From Methanofollis liminatans DSM 4140 (lineage in GTDB: Archaea; Halobacteriota; Methanomicrobia; Methanomicrobiales; Methanofollaceae), in NCBI RefSeq assembly GCF_000275865.1, contig NZ_CM001555.1:372001-436000 (forward strand): a stretch of 64,000 nucleotides of DNA, read 5' to 3'. The position numbers and the translations under genes were made by a program. Below the pieces are notes generated by a model. The model made no database searches. It saw only the letters and a program-made list of their open reading frames with translations, and had not been told where the DNA came from. Below are positions 52,625 to 61,926 of this stretch, in pieces; within the stretch, counting starts at the first letter, position 1, and every line of letters starts with the position of its first letter.

Positions 52625-53455
52625 TCACTTCTTTTGCCAGCGTATCATCGCCTGCCGCCGCCGTTTCCGGTGGAGATACCCCCCGGCGCCGTCGGGCTCG
52701 AGCATTGCGGCGAAATGTTCGGCGACCGTCCCGAGGCTCTCTTCGGGGGCCTCGTGGAGCGTCGCCCACTCCTCTGCGGCCTCTTCGGGCGAGGCGTACC
52801 GGTTTGTCAGCACGGCCTCGTAGACCGTCACGTCGGCGTAGATCTCCCTGTCGTGGAGGATGTTTATGATGTAGGAGTAGTCCGGGTAGCCCACGTCCTC
52901 CCCCTCGCCGCCGAACACCGCCTGCCTGAGGGCGATCTCCGCCGGCGTGCGCCACTCTCCCGCGTGCCAGAAGAGGCAGACAGAGCGGCTGGCGGCGGCG
53001 TCGATCTTCTCCAGCGCCGCCCCGAGGTCGTAAAAGCCCAGGGAGTATGCGGCGACCACGACGTCGTGCTCCTCGACGTTCTCTCCGATCGCTGCATCCT
53101 CCCACCGCATCCTGATGCACGAGTAGTTCGTGAGCCCTTTTGCCGCCATGCCGGCCGCGAGCTTCTCAAGCATCCGCTCAGACGGGTCGAGGGCGGTCAC
53201 GTGGGCGGCGACCTGTGCCATCGGGACGGCGAGGCGACCGGTTCCCGCACCCATATCGAGCACCCGGTCGCCCGGGAGGAGGGCCATCATCCCGACCTCC
53301 TGCGCCGCGATCGCCGCCTCGTCGTTCACCGCCCGTTCATAGGCGGCCGCTTTTTTGTCCCAGGCGCTGCCGGGGTCCAGATCTTTCTTTTTTCTGAGGG
53401 GTGAAGCGGCATAGACTGCCTTCCAGAGTTCGTTCCAGTCGATGATCCGGTGCAT
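52625..53455 (-). CDS. Class I SAM-dependent methyltransferase
   Basis: 276 aa from MHRIIDWNELWKAV. SAM motif I is RVLDMGAGTGRLAVP, followed by VTALDPSERML and DVVVAAYSLGFYDLG. The N-terminal LWKAVYAASPLRKKK and the C-terminal half are like methyltransferases found beside siderophore or corrinoid genes in methanogens, but no partner gene is seen here. Substrate unknown. Confidence 0.8.
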   Translation of the reverse strand: MHRIIDWNELWKAVYAASPLRKKKDLDPGSAWDKKAAAYERAVNDEAAIAAQEVGMMALLPGDRVLDMGAGTGRLAVPMAQVAAHVTALDPSERMLEKLAAGMAAKGLTNYSCIRMRWEDAAIGENVEEHDVVVAAYSLGFYDLGAALEKIDAAASRSVCLFWHAGEWRTPAEIALRQAVFGGEGEDVGYPDYSYIINILHDREIYADVTVYEAVLTNRYASPEEAAEEWATLHEAPEESLGTVAEHFAAMLEPDGAGGYLHRKRRRQAMIRWQKK

Positions 53456-53510
53456 AGCGGTGGATGGGCCGCAGGGGTTGATAAGCGATATGGAGGGGCG
53501 GCGGTCTTCC

Positions 53511-54365
53511 TTAACCGGCGGCGATCCCCGGAGGCTCCTCGCCATCCCCTGCGACGGCCCTGAAAAAGGTGTAGGTGAAGGTCCCGTCCTCTTCTTCCGT
53601 TCTCCTGAGGGCCGCGATGCCGCGCTCCCACTCGCCGGGCGTCACCATTCCGGCGGCGAGCGCCCGCTCCCTGACCCCTTCGATCATCGCGATGAAGGTC
53701 TGTTCGGTGAACCCCTCGATGAGGTGGGGGGTCCCGGCATTGACGCAGACCGGAAGCGCCTCAACGCCGATATCGGCGAACCCCGCCTCCCTGAGGAGCG
53801 GGTAGAGGCGGCGCCCGATGCATGCGTCGCCCCCGTCCTCCGCCTGCAACTCGACGAGGCACCTGACGACCCGGTCGGCGTCAGGGCTCTGCGGGTAGGT
53901 GAGCGTCGATCCGTGGTCCCCTTCGATGACGGTGATCGTGCCGCCGGGCCGGAGTCTGCCGCGGAGGTGGTTGAGGGCGGCGACCGGGTCGGCCAGGTGT
54001 TCGAGGACGAAGCAGACGAAGATGTGGTCGAAGGATTCGGGGGGAAACGGCAGGGCCCCGATCTCGGCCCGGACGAAACAGGCCCTTTCCCGCCCGTCCT
54101 CGCCAGCCCGCTCCCGGGCACCCAGGACGGCTTCCGCGGAGATGTCGACCGAGACGAAGCGGGTTTGAGGGTTGTTTTTCAGGAGGATGGCGGTCTGCGC
54201 CCCTACCCCGCACCCGGCCTCAAGGACGCAGGAGCCCGGGGGGTACCGGACGGTTTCGTGCAGCAGCGTCTCCAGGGTCGAGGCCTGGTCGCTCAGACGG
54301 GTCTGTTCTTCGCGTGAATGTCCGTGCACATAGGCATGGCTGCCCGGTTGCCGCAGGGGTGTCAT
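53511..54365 (-). CDS. Class I SAM-dependent methyltransferase
   Basis: 284 aa from MTPLRQPGSHAYVHGHS, where the family's HGYS-like start begins; an ATG 12 bases upstream is an alternative. SAM motif I is VLEAGCGVGAQTAILL, with VSVDISAEAV, FVCFVLEHLADP and RPGGTITVIEGDHG. It resembles the UbiE/arsenite-like Methyltransf_25 group. Tandem with the methyltransferase at 52625 on the same strand, 55 bases apart. Confidence 0.8.
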   Translation of the reverse strand: MTPLRQPGSHAYVHGHSREEQTRLSDQASTLETLLHETVRYPPGSCVLEAGCGVGAQTAILLKNNPQTRFVSVDISAEAVLGARERAGEDGRERACFVRAEIGALPFPPESFDHIFVCFVLEHLADPVAALNHLRGRLRPGGTITVIEGDHGSTLTYPQSPDADRVVRCLVELQAEDGGDACIGRRLYPLLREAGFADIGVEALPVCVNAGTPHLIEGFTEQTFIAMIEGVRERALAAGMVTPGEWERGIAALRRTEEEDGTFTYTFFRAVAGDGEEPPGIAAG

Positions 54366-54632
54366 GGTAGTGTACATACCTGGTTGTTTCTGCACATATT
54401 TGTGCTCCTCTATTCGGGCCTCGCTCGCTGCGGCAGGACGGGTGCCGATCGCTCCTGAACGCCCGCCCCTCTCAATTTTCGATGAAAATAAAAAAGCAAA
54501 GAGTTTTTCATGGGGGAAAACCGAGCCATTGTACAGAAAATGCGTCGGTTTGCGAGAGTGAAGCGTTGTGGGGGCCAGGGCGGCGGTCTGCCGCAGAAAG
54601 AAACGCCTCCCGCCATCGTCGGGTGATCGGCC

Positions 54633-56357
54633 ATGCCTGCGATACCCCCGGATGCACTCGCCGTTCTTGCCGGTTTCTGCCTTCTCTGCGCGCTCATCAC
54701 CTGCGGGCTTGGCTTCTTCGTCTACGCGCAGAAGCCTGCATCGACGGTCCACCGCCTCTTCCTCGCCCTGATGCTCGCCGCCACCGCCTGGGCCCTCGGG
54801 GAGTTTTTCATCTGGCAGGCCGGCACCTATGACGGCGTTCTCTTCTGGTTGAAGGCGAGCTCGTTCTGGACCGTTGTCATCGCACTCACCGTCCATTTCG
54901 TCCTCGTTTTCACCGGCACCATGCCGCGGGGAGGCGTGCGCCGCCCTCTCCTCCTCGCAGCCCTCTATCTGCTGGCCGTCGCCTTCGCTCTCGTCGAGAT
55001 CTTCACCGACTGGATCTATGTCGTCGCCTACGAGCCCGGGGTCGGGTATGTCTACCTCCCGGTGCAGGGGCATCCGGTCTACCTGCTTGAGACGGTCTGT
55101 GTCGTCCTCGTGATGCTCCAGGCGTCCTACGCCAGCTTCGCCTCCTGGGAGCGGGCGCCCCGCGAGAGGATCCGGCGCCAGAACCGGCTTGTCTGCGTCG
55201 GCCTCGCCACGGTCCTTATATTCGGCGCCCTATCCGGGGCGATCCTTCCGCTCTATGGCATCCATACCCCGAACCTCGTCTTCATCGGGCTTGTCATCTT
55301 CTCCCTGCTCATCGCCCATGCGATCCGCCGGTACGGGCTCTTCGCCCTGAGCCCTGAAACGGCGGTCCCGGAGATCCTCAGGACCATGCCCGACGGCGTG
55401 GTGCTGGCAGACCCTGACGGGCGGATCGTTGCGGCAAATGCATCTGCTTCAGGGATCTTCGGTGGTGCGGAGGCCGGTCTTCCGGGCCGGTCGGTCGGTT
55501 CGCTCATACCTGAGGAGGACTATCGCTCAATCAGGCAGGCCCTTGACGGGCAGGGGAGAGTATCGTATTCCGAGGCGCGGATCGGTCATGAGAACCCTCG
55601 CGTGGTCAGTATCGCGGGCTCGACGGTCAGGGACCGGGACGGGGAGCCGGCCGGCTTCGTCCTCATCGTCCGGGATATCACCGGCCGGAAGGCATCGGAG
55701 ACCGCCCTCAGGATTGCGAACGAGAAGATCTCGATGCTCTCGCAGCTGACCAGGCACGATATCGGCAACCTCGTCACCGCCCTCTCCGGGTATCTCTCCT
55801 TCCTCGAAGAGGACCCAAACGGCCCGAACAGCGGGCGATATCTCTCGCTCTCGATCGATATCGTCCAGAAGATCGTGCGCCACCTCCAGTTCTCCCGGGA
55901 ATACCAGGAGATCGGGTCGAATAAGCCTGTCTGGCAGCCCATCGCGCCGATGATCGAGCGTGCGGCTGAGGGCCTCCACCGGGATGGTGTCGAGATCGAG
56001 GTGCGGGTCGCCGGGGCGGAGATCTATGCGGATCCCCTCTCGGTTAAGGCGGTATATAACCTGCTGGAAAATGCGATCCGCCACGGCGAAACGCTCACGC
56101 GCCTCGTCGTCTCTACCGGGGAAAGGCCCGACGGCACGCTGGTGCTGGCTTTCGAGGACGACGGCGTGGGCGTCAGGGATGAGGAGAAGGAGCGGATCTT
56201 TCGGTACGGCTACGGGAACAACACCGGCTTCGGGCTGGCCTTCTCCCGCGATATACTCTCGGTCACCGGGATCGGGATCGCCGAGACCGGGAGGTTCGGG
56301 AAGGGGGCCAGGTTTGAGGTCCTGGTCCCGGGCCAGGCGTGGCGGCGCCTGGAATGA
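54633..56357 (+). CDS. 7TM sensor histidine kinase with PAS domain
   Basis: 574 aa. Seven membrane helices (about 8-235) of the histidine-kinase N-terminal type, a PAS domain (about 245-350), the H-box LTRHDIGNLV (His375) and an HATPase domain with N box LLENAIRHG, G1 box DDGVGV and G2-like GFGLAFSRDIL. All parts needed for autophosphorylation are present. No response regulator gene is in the neighbourhood, so it would signal to an unlinked partner. The ligand bound by the membrane region is unknown. Confidence 0.88.
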   Translation: MPAIPPDALAVLAGFCLLCALITCGLGFFVYAQKPASTVHRLFLALMLAATAWALGEFFIWQAGTYDGVLFWLKASSFWTVVIALTVHFVLVFTGTMPRGGVRRPLLLAALYLLAVAFALVEIFTDWIYVVAYEPGVGYVYLPVQGHPVYLLETVCVVLVMLQASYASFASWERAPRERIRRQNRLVCVGLATVLIFGALSGAILPLYGIHTPNLVFIGLVIFSLLIAHAIRRYGLFALSPETAVPEILRTMPDGVVLADPDGRIVAANASASGIFGGAEAGLPGRSVGSLIPEEDYRSIRQALDGQGRVSYSEARIGHENPRVVSIAGSTVRDRDGEPAGFVLIVRDITGRKASETALRIANEKISMLSQLTRHDIGNLVTALSGYLSFLEEDPNGPNSGRYLSLSIDIVQKIVRHLQFSREYQEIGSNKPVWQPIAPMIERAAEGLHRDGVEIEVRVAGAEIYADPLSVKAVYNLLENAIRHGETLTRLVVSTGERPDGTLVLAFEDDGVGVRDEEKERIFRYGYGNNTGFGLAFSRDILSVTGIGIAETGRFGKGARFEVLVPGQAWRRLE

Positions 56358-56417
56358 ACCCTGTCCCGGTGCGGCGGGGGAATATGCCTCCCCTTAAACC
56401 GGATTCCGGCAGACCGC

Positions 56418-57251
56418 TCAGGGCTTTGCCCTGAAGGTGAGGGCCCGGACGCCGCTCTCGTCGAGGAGGTCGAGCCGGTCGCCTTCGATGGCGTACCTCT
56501 TCACGTCCCCGAGGAGGTTGAGGTACGTGGTCTCCTGCTCCATGATCCCGTCCGCGGTGCAATGCATCTTCGTCGACCCGATCTGGCCGATCGAGAGCGA
56601 GGCGCCCGAGAGGGTGCAGGTGGCGAAGTAGCGGTTGCACCCGGCCGAACCGGTGAGGTTCCCGTCCTCCCCGAAGACGGCGGTGATCATTGAGCCTGCG
56701 ACGACCGAACTGACGGTGTCGCCGGCGTGGAGAGATTCAAGAGTCCAGGTTGTCCCGATGAGGGGTGCTGGCTCGGACGGTGTGGCCTTCTCGAATACGA
56801 GGGTGACGGTGCGGTTTATGTCCCTGAGGGTCAGGGTATCGCCCTCGATCGCAAAGGACGCCGCTGTGTCGAGGAGCCCGAGGTAGGCGCTCTCCTGCTC
56901 CATCACGCCGGGCGTCTCGCAATACATCAGCGTCGAGACGGCCGGGCCGATGGCGATCGCCGTGCCCGTTTCCGTGTACCGGGCAGAGTAGTGGTTGCAC
57001 CCGGCCGAGCCCGAGAGGGTGGTGTTGTCGGTGAAGATCAGGGTGACCGTCGTTTCCTCGAGGGCATCCTTCATCGAACCGTCCTGTTCGTACGAGAGGA
57101 GGTTCCAGGCCGTGCCGTCCAGCACGGCCGTCGGAGCGGTGGCGTTGCCCTCCCCGCCTGGAGCCTGCCCGGTGCATCCGGCGGCAAGGAGGCAGGCGGC
57201 GAGGACGACGGCCGTCGCCGCGAGGGTCAGGGTGTATCTTCGTGGTCGCAT
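56418..57251 (-). CDS. Lipoprotein with two META (HslJ-like) domains
   Basis: 277 aa from MRPRRYTLTLAATAVVLA, with lipobox LLAAGC. Two META domains follow (about 55-155 and 165-277), each with the pattern SGSAGCN, a YCETPGVMEQE or HCTADGIMEQE strand and LTL/LDL ending, so an internal duplication is clear. META proteins are linked with envelope stress and heat resistance (HslJ), with no known enzyme activity. Confidence 0.85.
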   Translation of the reverse strand: MRPRRYTLTLAATAVVLAACLLAAGCTGQAPGGEGNATAPTAVLDGTAWNLLSYEQDGSMKDALEETTVTLIFTDNTTLSGSAGCNHYSARYTETGTAIAIGPAVSTLMYCETPGVMEQESAYLGLLDTAASFAIEGDTLTLRDINRTVTLVFEKATPSEPAPLIGTTWTLESLHAGDTVSSVVAGSMITAVFGEDGNLTGSAGCNRYFATCTLSGASLSIGQIGSTKMHCTADGIMEQETTYLNLLGDVKRYAIEGDRLDLLDESGVRALTFRAKP

Positions 57252-57452
57252 GCTCAGGGATGGGCGGCGTGCAGAGATATAGGATCCCATGGCTGCGGGA
57301 ATATTCGCAGTTATACGGGCCCTGAATTGCGATTCGTGGCCGATTTTTATTTTTCATGGGTGTGGGAGGCCGAGCGGGAGGATCAGGGGTTCGCGGGTCC
57401 GGGCGGTGGAGAGAGAGACGGTTGCCGGGACAGCAGTCGAAGACAGAGTCGG
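57252..57452. other. No supported gene
   Basis: Promoter region of the META lipoprotein gene and flank of the MITE-like element. An open frame starting at 57289 crosses into the element and has no family features. Confidence 0.4.
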
Positions 57453-57460
57453 AAAAGAGC
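57453..57460. repeat. MITE target site duplication, left
   Basis: AAAAGAGC, repeated exactly at 57832-57839. Confidence 0.7.
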
Positions 57461-57831
57461 GGCTTTGTAGAAATCATCACTTTTCCGGATGCGAGCGTGA
57501 TTCATTCGCTTTCCCCCCATCTTCGCGCCGGGGGTTGCACCCCCGGACCCCTGCATACGATTGCCCCGAATATGCGGGGACGGGAGGGGCGGAGCATCTG
57601 TCGATGAAAACTGATGGATCGGCGAGTCGGCATATTTTTCCCGTCCCCGCCCCAATCGCAGTTTTGCGGGGCACTGATCCCGCATCTGCTCCCGGAAACT
57701 GCCGGGGGAATGGCTTCGTCCAGACCATCCCGTAGCCTGGTTCCACGATAAAGGGAAGATCTATCATACCCTCACCGAAGCACCTTCCGGCGATCTCAAT
57801 CGCTGTTGGAGGGGAGCTTTTCAACAAAGCC
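57461..57831. mobile_element. MITE-like non-autonomous element
   Basis: 371 bp bounded by 13-bp inverted repeats GGCTTTGTAGAAA and (complement) GGCTTTGTTGAAA, one mismatch, flanked by a perfect 8-bp direct repeat. No transposase is encoded. The ends resemble those of IS6- and IS5-type elements, which end in GG-CTTTGTTG-like sequence, and an 8-bp duplication fits IS6. A GC-rich hairpin CCGGGGGTTGCACCCCCGG sits inside. Confidence 0.7.
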
Positions 57832-57839
57832 AAAAGAGC
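57832..57839. repeat. MITE target site duplication, right
   Basis: AAAAGAGC, repeated exactly at 57453-57460. It lies 22 bases beyond the 3' end of tRNA-Ser. Confidence 0.7.
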
Positions 57840-57861
57840 ATACATTGAACATTTTTTAAAA

Positions 57862-57946
57862 CGCTGAGGGGGAGATTTGAACTCCCGAGGGGCTCAACGC
57901 CCCACGGGCTTTCCAGGCCCGCGCCATACCACTAGACTACCTCAGC
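57862..57946 (-). tRNA. tRNA-Ser (anticodon GGA)
   Basis: 85 nt. Acceptor GCTGAGG pairs with CCTCAGC, discriminator G73 as usual for serine. Anticodon stem CGGGC/GCCCG encloses CTGGAAA, giving GGA. A long variable arm (GGGGC...GCCCC) and the T arm GGGAG-TTCAAAT-CTCCC are present. CCA is not encoded. No intron. Confidence 0.93.
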
Positions 57947-58044
57947 ACTGCGCCTTTAACTATTCGCTTCCCCTTTTTTTAATCCTATCCCCGCGGCCGT
58001 GCCGGCAGGCCCCCTGCCGGTGGGAGTGCGGGCGGGCCAGACCC

Positions 58045-59646
58045 TCACGCTTTCTTCTGGCCGGTCTTCTTCGTCCAGCCACGGGGGTAGGTGCCTGCCG
58101 CCATCATCACGGCCTTCGGCGCGAGCACCAGCCCGGTATCGCCGGGTTTGTAGGCCTCTGCATCGACGAGCGCCTCGCCCAGGCAGACCAGTTCGTCTTT
58201 CTCTGAGAGCACCGCCACGAGATCCCCTTTACGGTACTTCGTCTTCGAGAGCACGCCGACCCCGGCGAGTTTCGCCCCGTGGCAGATGGCGTCGATCGCC
58301 GCGTCGCGCACCACGATCCTGGGCATCTCGCCGACGCCCAGCACCGGCGGGAGGATGATCCCGCTGAGGGCCGCCTCATCGCCCGCCGCCGCGGCGACGC
58401 AGGCGTCCCTGATCGCGTGGAGCGTCAGGGCCTTATCCTCGGTGAACAGGCCTGACCTCGTCCGCCTCAGTTCCTGCATATGAGCGCCGGTCCCCAGGGC
58501 GAGGCCGAGGTGGTGGCAGAGCGACCTGATATAGGTGCCCGCGTCGCAGACTACCCTGAAGAGCACGACCCGCCCGTCGACGTCGAGCACTTCGAGGTCG
58601 TGGATCTTCCTGATCCGCAGCGACCGCTTCACGGCGCTCCGCCGTGGCGGGCGCTGGTAAATCCGGCCGACGAACTCCCGTGCGGTCTCCTCGATCTGCG
58701 CACGGTCGGCGTCGCCGTGGATGCGCATGGCGCAGACGTACTCCTTCTGCTCCCGCAGGAGCACCGGGGCGAGGCGCACCGCCGGGCCGAACATCACCAC
58801 GAGCACCCCTGAGACCTGCGGGTCCAGGGTGCCGGCGTGCCCGACCTGCACCCCGAGCATCTCGCCCACCCATGCGGCGACCTGGTGGCTCGACGGCCCA
58901 CGCGGTTTGTCCACCACGACAAGCCCGGCCTGCGGCACGCCGGGCAGGTGTTCGGTCGCCGCTCTCTTCCCGCCCCTGAGGTCCAGGGCCGCAAGCGTCC
59001 CGGTAAGAGAACCGTCCCCGACGACATCGGGAACAACGCCCGCCGTCTCCATCGCCTGCGCCGTCACCCTCCCGATGGCGATGACGATCTGCCCCTCACG
59101 CCGCTCCCACCGCGCCGTGGTAAACGACGAAGCGCTGGTGAAGAGCACAGCGTCGGCGCGGCCGGTGTCGAGGGGTTCGCCCGAGGGCACCAGGTCGTAG
59201 ACCTGGTACTCGCAGGCCTCTCCTCCGGCGTCCGCGATCGCCTGGAGGAGGGCCGGGTTCGGCACTGCCGCTCTCGGGATTCCGACTCGTTTGCCCTGCA
59301 GCCATGCCCCCATGTGCGGGGCGAAATCGGCCGAGTAATAGGTGGGCAGGGTCTCGGGCTCAAGGCCGCTCTCTTCGAGGGTTCTGGCCGTCTGCGGCCC
59401 GATGGCGACGATCCGGGCCGGGCGCGGGAGATGAAGGCGCGGGGCGACGACCGCCGCGGGCAGGGCGCTCGTGAAAAAGATGCCGTCGAAGGCCCCGGCG
59501 TTTGCGTCCTCTACAAACCGGCCGACGGCCTCTTCTCGGAGGTCGGCCCTGAGGGGCGAGACCGTATAGCAGGTATGGCCGAAGCGGGCGCAGACATCGG
59601 CGTCGTTCCCCGCCTTCTCTGCCAGGCGGGTGATCGCAATCAACAT
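58045..59646 (-). CDS. Fused HemD (uroporphyrinogen-III synthase) and Cbf5
   Basis: 533 aa in one frame. Residues about 1-225 are uroporphyrinogen-III synthase (start LIAITRLAEKAG, VAIGPQTARTLEESGL, ADAVLFTSASS, VIAIGRVTAQAME). From about 240 it is the H/ACA RNP pseudouridine synthase Cbf5/TruB-like: GLVVVDKPRGPSSHQVAAWV, catalytic Asp in HAGTLDPQVSGVL, CDAGTYIRSLCHHLG, and a C-terminal PUA domain. No stop codon separates them. Either the enzyme pair is physically fused or Cbf5 also starts at an internal GTG near PQAGLVVVD. The two jobs, tetrapyrrole (F430, corrinoid) synthesis and rRNA modification, are unrelated. Confidence 0.8.
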   Translation of the reverse strand: MLIAITRLAEKAGNDADVCARFGHTCYTVSPLRADLREEAVGRFVEDANAGAFDGIFFTSALPAAVVAPRLHLPRPARIVAIGPQTARTLEESGLEPETLPTYYSADFAPHMGAWLQGKRVGIPRAAVPNPALLQAIADAGGEACEYQVYDLVPSGEPLDTGRADAVLFTSASSFTTARWERREGQIVIAIGRVTAQAMETAGVVPDVVGDGSLTGTLAALDLRGGKRAATEHLPGVPQAGLVVVDKPRGPSSHQVAAWVGEMLGVQVGHAGTLDPQVSGVLVVMFGPAVRLAPVLLREQKEYVCAMRIHGDADRAQIEETAREFVGRIYQRPPRRSAVKRSLRIRKIHDLEVLDVDGRVVLFRVVCDAGTYIRSLCHHLGLALGTGAHMQELRRTRSGLFTEDKALTLHAIRDACVAAAAGDEAALSGIILPPVLGVGEMPRIVVRDAAIDAICHGAKLAGVGVLSKTKYRKGDLVAVLSEKDELVCLGEALVDAEAYKPGDTGLVLAPKAVMMAAGTYPRGWTKKTGQKKA

Positions 59647-59705
59647 TGCTGGAATGTTCGGTGCGGGAGGGATATCACGGTTTCCCCCGGATCGATTGCG
59701 CAGCA

Positions 59706-59712
59706 TATATAT
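59706..59712 (+). promoter_or_regulatory. TATA box of a leaderless TctA-like gene
   Basis: ATATATA centred 26 bases before the GTG at 59735, the distance expected when transcription begins at the start codon itself. Confidence 0.55.
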
Positions 59713-59734
59713 CGGGCCGGGCCGATCTTCCCGT

Positions 59735-60943
59735 GTGATCGTCCCCCTCATCGTCGGCACGCTTGCGGGCGTCGCCCTCGGGATCGTCAGCGGGCTCGTG
59801 CCCGGCGTGCACGCCAACACGATGGCCGGCCTCCTCCTCTCGGTCGCCCCCCTCCTGGTCGGGACCCTCGGCACCCCGGTGCTCGCCGCGGCGCTGGTGG
59901 CGGCCCTGATCACCCACACCTTCCTGGACTGCGTGCCGTCCACCTTTCTCGGGGTGCCCGACGCCGACACGGCAGTGATGGTCCTGCCGGCGCACGCCCT
60001 CTGCCTTGAGGGGCGGGGCGCCGAGGCGGTGCGGATCTCGGCCTTCGGCAGCGCCAGCGCCGTCGTATGGGCGCTCCCCTTCTGCCTCCTCTTTCTCGTC
60101 GCCCTCCCCGCCCTCCAGCCCGCGATCGACTGGGGGATCGGCCTCCTCCTCCTTGCGGTCGCCTGCTACCTCGTCGTCTTTTCGGAGTCGCCGGAATGGG
60201 CCGCCGGGGTCTTTCTCGTCTCCGGACTCCTGGGTCTCTTCACCTTCAGGTACGCTTTTCTCGCCTGGAACGGCGGCGACGCCGTGCTCATGCCCCTCCT
60301 CTCCGGGCTCTTCGGCGTCGCCGTCCTCCTCTCGGCCGCGGGCGGTGCGATGCCCCCGCAGAAGCAGGGTGGCGCCGTCCCCCTGACGCGTTCGTTCGTC
60401 CGCTGCTCGTGTGCGGGTTCGGTCGCCGGGGCCGTCGTCGGGTGGCTGCCCGGGCTCTCCAGCGCCACCGCAAACGCCGTCCTCGCCTCGGCGATCGACT
60501 ACGGCGACGACCGCGCCGGGTTCATCCTGGCCACCAGCGCCGCAAACACGGCGAATGCCTTTCTCGGCCTCGCCGCCCTGTACGCCCTGGGGCGGATGCG
60601 CAACGGGGTGATGGTCGCCCTCGGCACCCTCGATCTCCCGCCGTTCTCGTTCCTTCTCTTCGCCGCCGTCCTCTCGGCGGCCGTCGCCTTCGGCGTCACC
60701 ATGCTCTTCTCCGGGACGGCCGGCATCTTTGCCCGCGTCCCCCTCGGGCCGCTGAACGCTGTGGTGATCCTCTTCGTCACCCTCCTCTCGTTCATCCTCT
60801 GCGGCCCGTTCGGGCTCTTCATCCTCGCTGCGGCGACCCTGCTCGGCCGCGTCCCGGCGCTCGTCGAGGTCAGGCGCGTCTATTGCATGGGGGCGATCAT
60901 GGTGCCGGTGATCCTCTCCTCGCTCGGGGTCCCGGTCCTCTAG
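59735..60943 (+). CDS. TctA/DUF112-like multi-pass membrane protein
   Basis: 402 aa, about ten helices. The two related halves each carry a glycine-rich loop (GLVPGVHANTMAG and GWLPGLSSATANAV) as in the large TctA subunit of tripartite tricarboxylate transporters. No TctB or TctC gene is nearby, as is common for archaeal members of this family. The GTG start is favoured by the TATA box at 59706. Substrate unknown. The stop overlaps the convergent exchanger gene by four bases. Confidence 0.75.
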   Translation: MIVPLIVGTLAGVALGIVSGLVPGVHANTMAGLLLSVAPLLVGTLGTPVLAAALVAALITHTFLDCVPSTFLGVPDADTAVMVLPAHALCLEGRGAEAVRISAFGSASAVVWALPFCLLFLVALPALQPAIDWGIGLLLLAVACYLVVFSESPEWAAGVFLVSGLLGLFTFRYAFLAWNGGDAVLMPLLSGLFGVAVLLSAAGGAMPPQKQGGAVPLTRSFVRCSCAGSVAGAVVGWLPGLSSATANAVLASAIDYGDDRAGFILATSAANTANAFLGLAALYALGRMRNGVMVALGTLDLPPFSFLLFAAVLSAAVAFGVTMLFSGTAGIFARVPLGPLNAVVILFVTLLSFILCGPFGLFILAAATLLGRVPALVEVRRVYCMGAIMVPVILSSLGVPVL

Positions 60944-61854
60944 ATCATCCCGAAGATGAAGGCGATATACACCGCATAGGCCGCCATCAGGCCGACCGCC
61001 CAGAGCCGCGTCCAGCGGTCGCTGCCCAGGAAGAGGGGGATGACCGCCACGGAGAAGGCGGCGACGATCAGGGTGTCGGTGAGGTTTGCCACCGGCACCG
61101 GGCGGATCAGCGCCCCGATCCCCATCACGAAGAGGAGGTTGAAGATATTGCTCCCGAGCAGGTTTCCGACCGAGATCCCGTCCTCCCCTTTCATGATGGC
61201 GACGAGCGAGGTCGCCAGTTCGGGCAGGGAGGTCCCGACCGCCACGATCGAGAGACCGATGACGAAGGTGGGGATCTGGAAGAACCCGGCGATCGCCACC
61301 GCCCCGTCGATGACGAGCTGGGAACCGATCACCACGGCGGCAAGTCCGCCGACCGTGAGGAGGATATCCCGGCGGCCGTGGCTCCTGATCACGCCCTCCG
61401 CGATCGCCCCGCCGCCCCGCGTCATGATGAAGAGGATCACGGCAAAGGTGGCGAGCATCACGAGTCCGGCCGGGAGGTCGAGGACTCCGCGCAGGGCGCA
61501 GAGGCAGAAGACCCCGGTCGCCGCCAGCATGAGGGCGGTCTCGCGCAGGTTTGCCATGCCGCCGCTGACGAGCGCCGGCCTGATAAAGGCACAGAGGGCG
61601 AGCACGAGGGCGATATTTGCGATATTGCTCCCGAGGACGTTTCCAAGGGCGATTCCGGTGTCGTTTGCGATGACGGCGTTGACGCTCACCACGAATTCGG
61701 GAAGAGAGGTGCCGAATGCGATCACCGTGAAGCCGATGATCGCCGGGGAGACGCCGAACCGCGCCGCAAGACCGCCGCCGCCGCCGACGAAAAGGTCGGC
61801 GCCCTTGATGAGGAGGGCGATTCCTGCGAGAAACAGAATTACTTCGAGGATCAT
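60940..61854 (-). CDS. Ca2+/cation:Na+ exchanger (CaCA family)
   Basis: 304 aa, ten helices in two inverted halves. The alpha-1 and alpha-2 repeats read FTVIAFGTSLPEFVVSVNA plus LGNVLGSNIANIAL, and LSIVAVGTSLPELATSLVA plus VGNLLGSNIFNLLF, with the conserved acidic residues that bind Na+ and Ca2+. Like the Methanocaldococcus NCX homologue whose structure is known. Probably exports Ca2+ at the expense of Na+. Confidence 0.93.
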   Translation of the reverse strand: MILEVILFLAGIALLIKGADLFVGGGGGLAARFGVSPAIIGFTVIAFGTSLPEFVVSVNAVIANDTGIALGNVLGSNIANIALVLALCAFIRPALVSGGMANLRETALMLAATGVFCLCALRGVLDLPAGLVMLATFAVILFIMTRGGGAIAEGVIRSHGRRDILLTVGGLAAVVIGSQLVIDGAVAIAGFFQIPTFVIGLSIVAVGTSLPELATSLVAIMKGEDGISVGNLLGSNIFNLLFVMGIGALIRPVPVANLTDTLIVAAFSVAVIPLFLGSDRWTRLWAVGLMAAYAVYIAFIFGMI

Positions 61855-61926
61855 TGTGAGTTCCCGTTCTTATGGGGCTTCGCGCCTGATATGTTAATGC
61901 TCCCTGCGCCCCAACACCTACACACG

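Noticed and set aside
54366-55073. N-terminal extension of the methyltransferase ending at 53511
   Set aside because: It overlaps the sensor kinase gene antisense, and conserved methyltransferase sequence begins only at about 54365.
57477-57845. 122-codon frame on the minus strand inside the MITE
   Set aside because: It crosses the element end and shows no transposase motif.
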